A stretch of 7,487 bases of DNA, from NCBI GenBank assembly GCA_011049745.1, contig DRHE01000340.1, positions 1 to 7,487 on the forward strand, read 5' to 3'. Origin of the DNA: Spirochaetales bacterium. GTDB taxonomy: Bacteria; Spirochaetota; Spirochaetia; SZUA-6; DRHE01. The notes below the pieces were generated by a model, which ran no database searches, was not told the origin of the DNA, and saw only the letters and a program-made list of their open reading frames with translations. The translations under genes and the position numbers were made by a program. Of this stretch, positions 6,799-7,487 are shown piece after piece. Numbering within the stretch: the stretch's first letter is position 1; the number at the start of each line of letters is the position of its first letter.

Positions 6799-7487
6799 AT
6801 CTTTTTTATCTCTATTTCTTTAATGAGTTTTTCCAGGTATGCTTTGCTCGTCAAAGCATATTCCACAGTCTTGGTTTCAAAGAGCAGCGGAAAATCCCAT
6901 TTTTCTCCCAGATAGGCCTTCATGAAAGAGCGGTAATCGATCCTGCCCAGGCCCAGGCCCAAATGCTGATCAGCTTTTAGATTATCGTCATTGAGGTGAG
7001 CCAGCTTTATATTCTCAGGGCCTAAAGCCAGGGCATATTCCACCGGGTTCAGGGGCGTAGACACCGCATGAGCAATATCCAGGGTAAAACCGATATTGTC
7101 TCCCAATTTAGCCTTTGTTTCTAGCAGCTTCGCGGGCAGGGCGTGTACCCGGTGGACCCGATCGGAAAAGAGGTTGAGATTTTCAATCAGGAGCTTCATT
7201 CCCCTCTCCTTACACTCTCTATTGATCCGGGCCAGCGAATCAAGAGAGAGCTCTTCTGCGGTTTCTTCCCATTCAGCGCTGTAGTAATTGCGCTTCATGG
7301 AACCGCCATGCACGGTAACGGTTCCGGCGCCCAGTTCAGCTGCTACTTCAACAGATTTGATCACACTATGAACCGCTGCCATCCTTAAATCATGACGAAA
7401 AGCTGAGAGATCAAGATCGTAGAAGGGCAGATGCACTGAACACCCTATACCGCGCTCCTCCATCTGCTCTCTGGCCCATTGTATATC
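6795..7487 (-). CDS. TIM-barrel sugar isomerase/epimerase-like protein (xylose isomerase-like / AP endonuclease 2 family), 5' end outside window
   Basis: The frame is open from the right edge to TGA 6797-6795 (230 codons plus stop). ATG 7463 is probably internal, because the eight codons before it (DIQWAREQ) continue a helix leading into the strand GCSVHLPFYD, which in this family follows an earlier N-terminal strand. Counting from that Met, metal-site-like residues are His11 (SVHLPF), His52 (VTVHGGS), Glu94 (LLIENL), Asp129 and His132 (TLDIAHA), His156 (LAHLND), Asp165 and His167 (ADQHLGLGLGRIDY) and Glu196 (FETK). These fit the divalent-metal barrel fold shared by sugar-phosphate isomerases/epimerases and endonuclease IV. 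Cotranscription and a 4-base overlap with a phosphohexomutase favour a sugar role. Endonuclease activity is not excluded, although hallmark endonuclease IV stretches around the Glu94 loop are not evident. The substrate is unknown. Confidence 0.8.
   Translation of the reverse strand, partial: DIQWAREQMEERGIGCSVHLPFYDLDLSAFRHDLRMAAVHSVIKSVEVAAELGAGTVTVHGGSMKRNYYSAEWEETAEELSLDSLARINRECKERGMKLLIENLNLFSDRVHRVHALPAKLLETKAKLGDNIGFTLDIAHAVSTPLNPVEYALALGPENIKLAHLNDDNLKADQHLGLGLGRIDYRSFMKAYLGEKWDFPLLFETKTVEYALTSKAYLEKLIKEIEIKKI

Noticed and set aside
7096..7388. Plus-strand frames opposite the isomerase gene
   Set aside because: They are antisense to conserved metal-binding motifs and have no ribosome binding site or recognisable sequence.
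1..7487. CRISPR array, tRNA, rRNA, insertion sequence or riboswitch
   Set aside because: I saw no spaced direct repeats, tRNA cloverleaf or transposase motif, and no gap long enough for a structured leader. The only multi-copy sequence is the diverged mutase pair.

Overview
The window appears to be chromosomal DNA of moderate GC from an anaerobic bacterium. The main evidence is a giant 2-hydroxyacyl-CoA dehydratase activase-type iron-sulfur protein, a family typical of strict anaerobes such as Clostridia, Syntrophomonas-like organisms and related lineages. Gene starts with purine-rich Shine-Dalgarno sites and sigma70-like promoters fit a bacterium. The exact phylum cannot be read from the sequence.

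Layout. (1) Positions 1-3960, minus strand: one uninterrupted frame of 1320 codons that runs off the left edge. It encodes two tandem BcrA/BadF-type ATPase repeats, a cysteine cluster, a DUF2229 region and a HgdB-like region. (2) Positions 3961-4192: a 232-base divergent promoter region with one plausible promoter per direction and a perfect dyad between them. (3) Plus strand: a PfkB/ribokinase-family sugar kinase (4193-5062), then 12 bases later the wreck of an alpha-D-phosphohexomutase gene (5075-5642) that keeps only its first residues and domain II. (4) Minus strand from the right edge: a TIM-barrel sugar isomerase/AP-endonuclease-2-family gene cut by the window edge (6795-7487), overlapping by ATGA a second phosphohexomutase gene (5626-6798). 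This second mutase has all four active-site loops but lacks about 63 residues between domain I and the sugar-binding part of domain II.

The two sugar gene pairs (kinase + mutase on plus, isomerase + mutase on minus) converge head-on, and the mutase reading frames overlap by 17 bases at 5626-5642. A kinase, an isomerase-like protein and a phosphohexomutase suggest handling of phosphosugars, for example hexose-6-phosphate/hexose-1-phosphate interconversion, but no substrate can be assigned. The activase faces away from them under its own promoter and is probably functionally unrelated.

The most unusual feature is the mutase pair. The two are diverged paralogs (roughly 60% identical by eye where they align). 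Each carries a different large deletion, and the segment missing from the minus copy is present in the plus fragment. Independent gene decay is the simplest reading. Intersubunit complementation or an assembly error are alternatives that can be tested.
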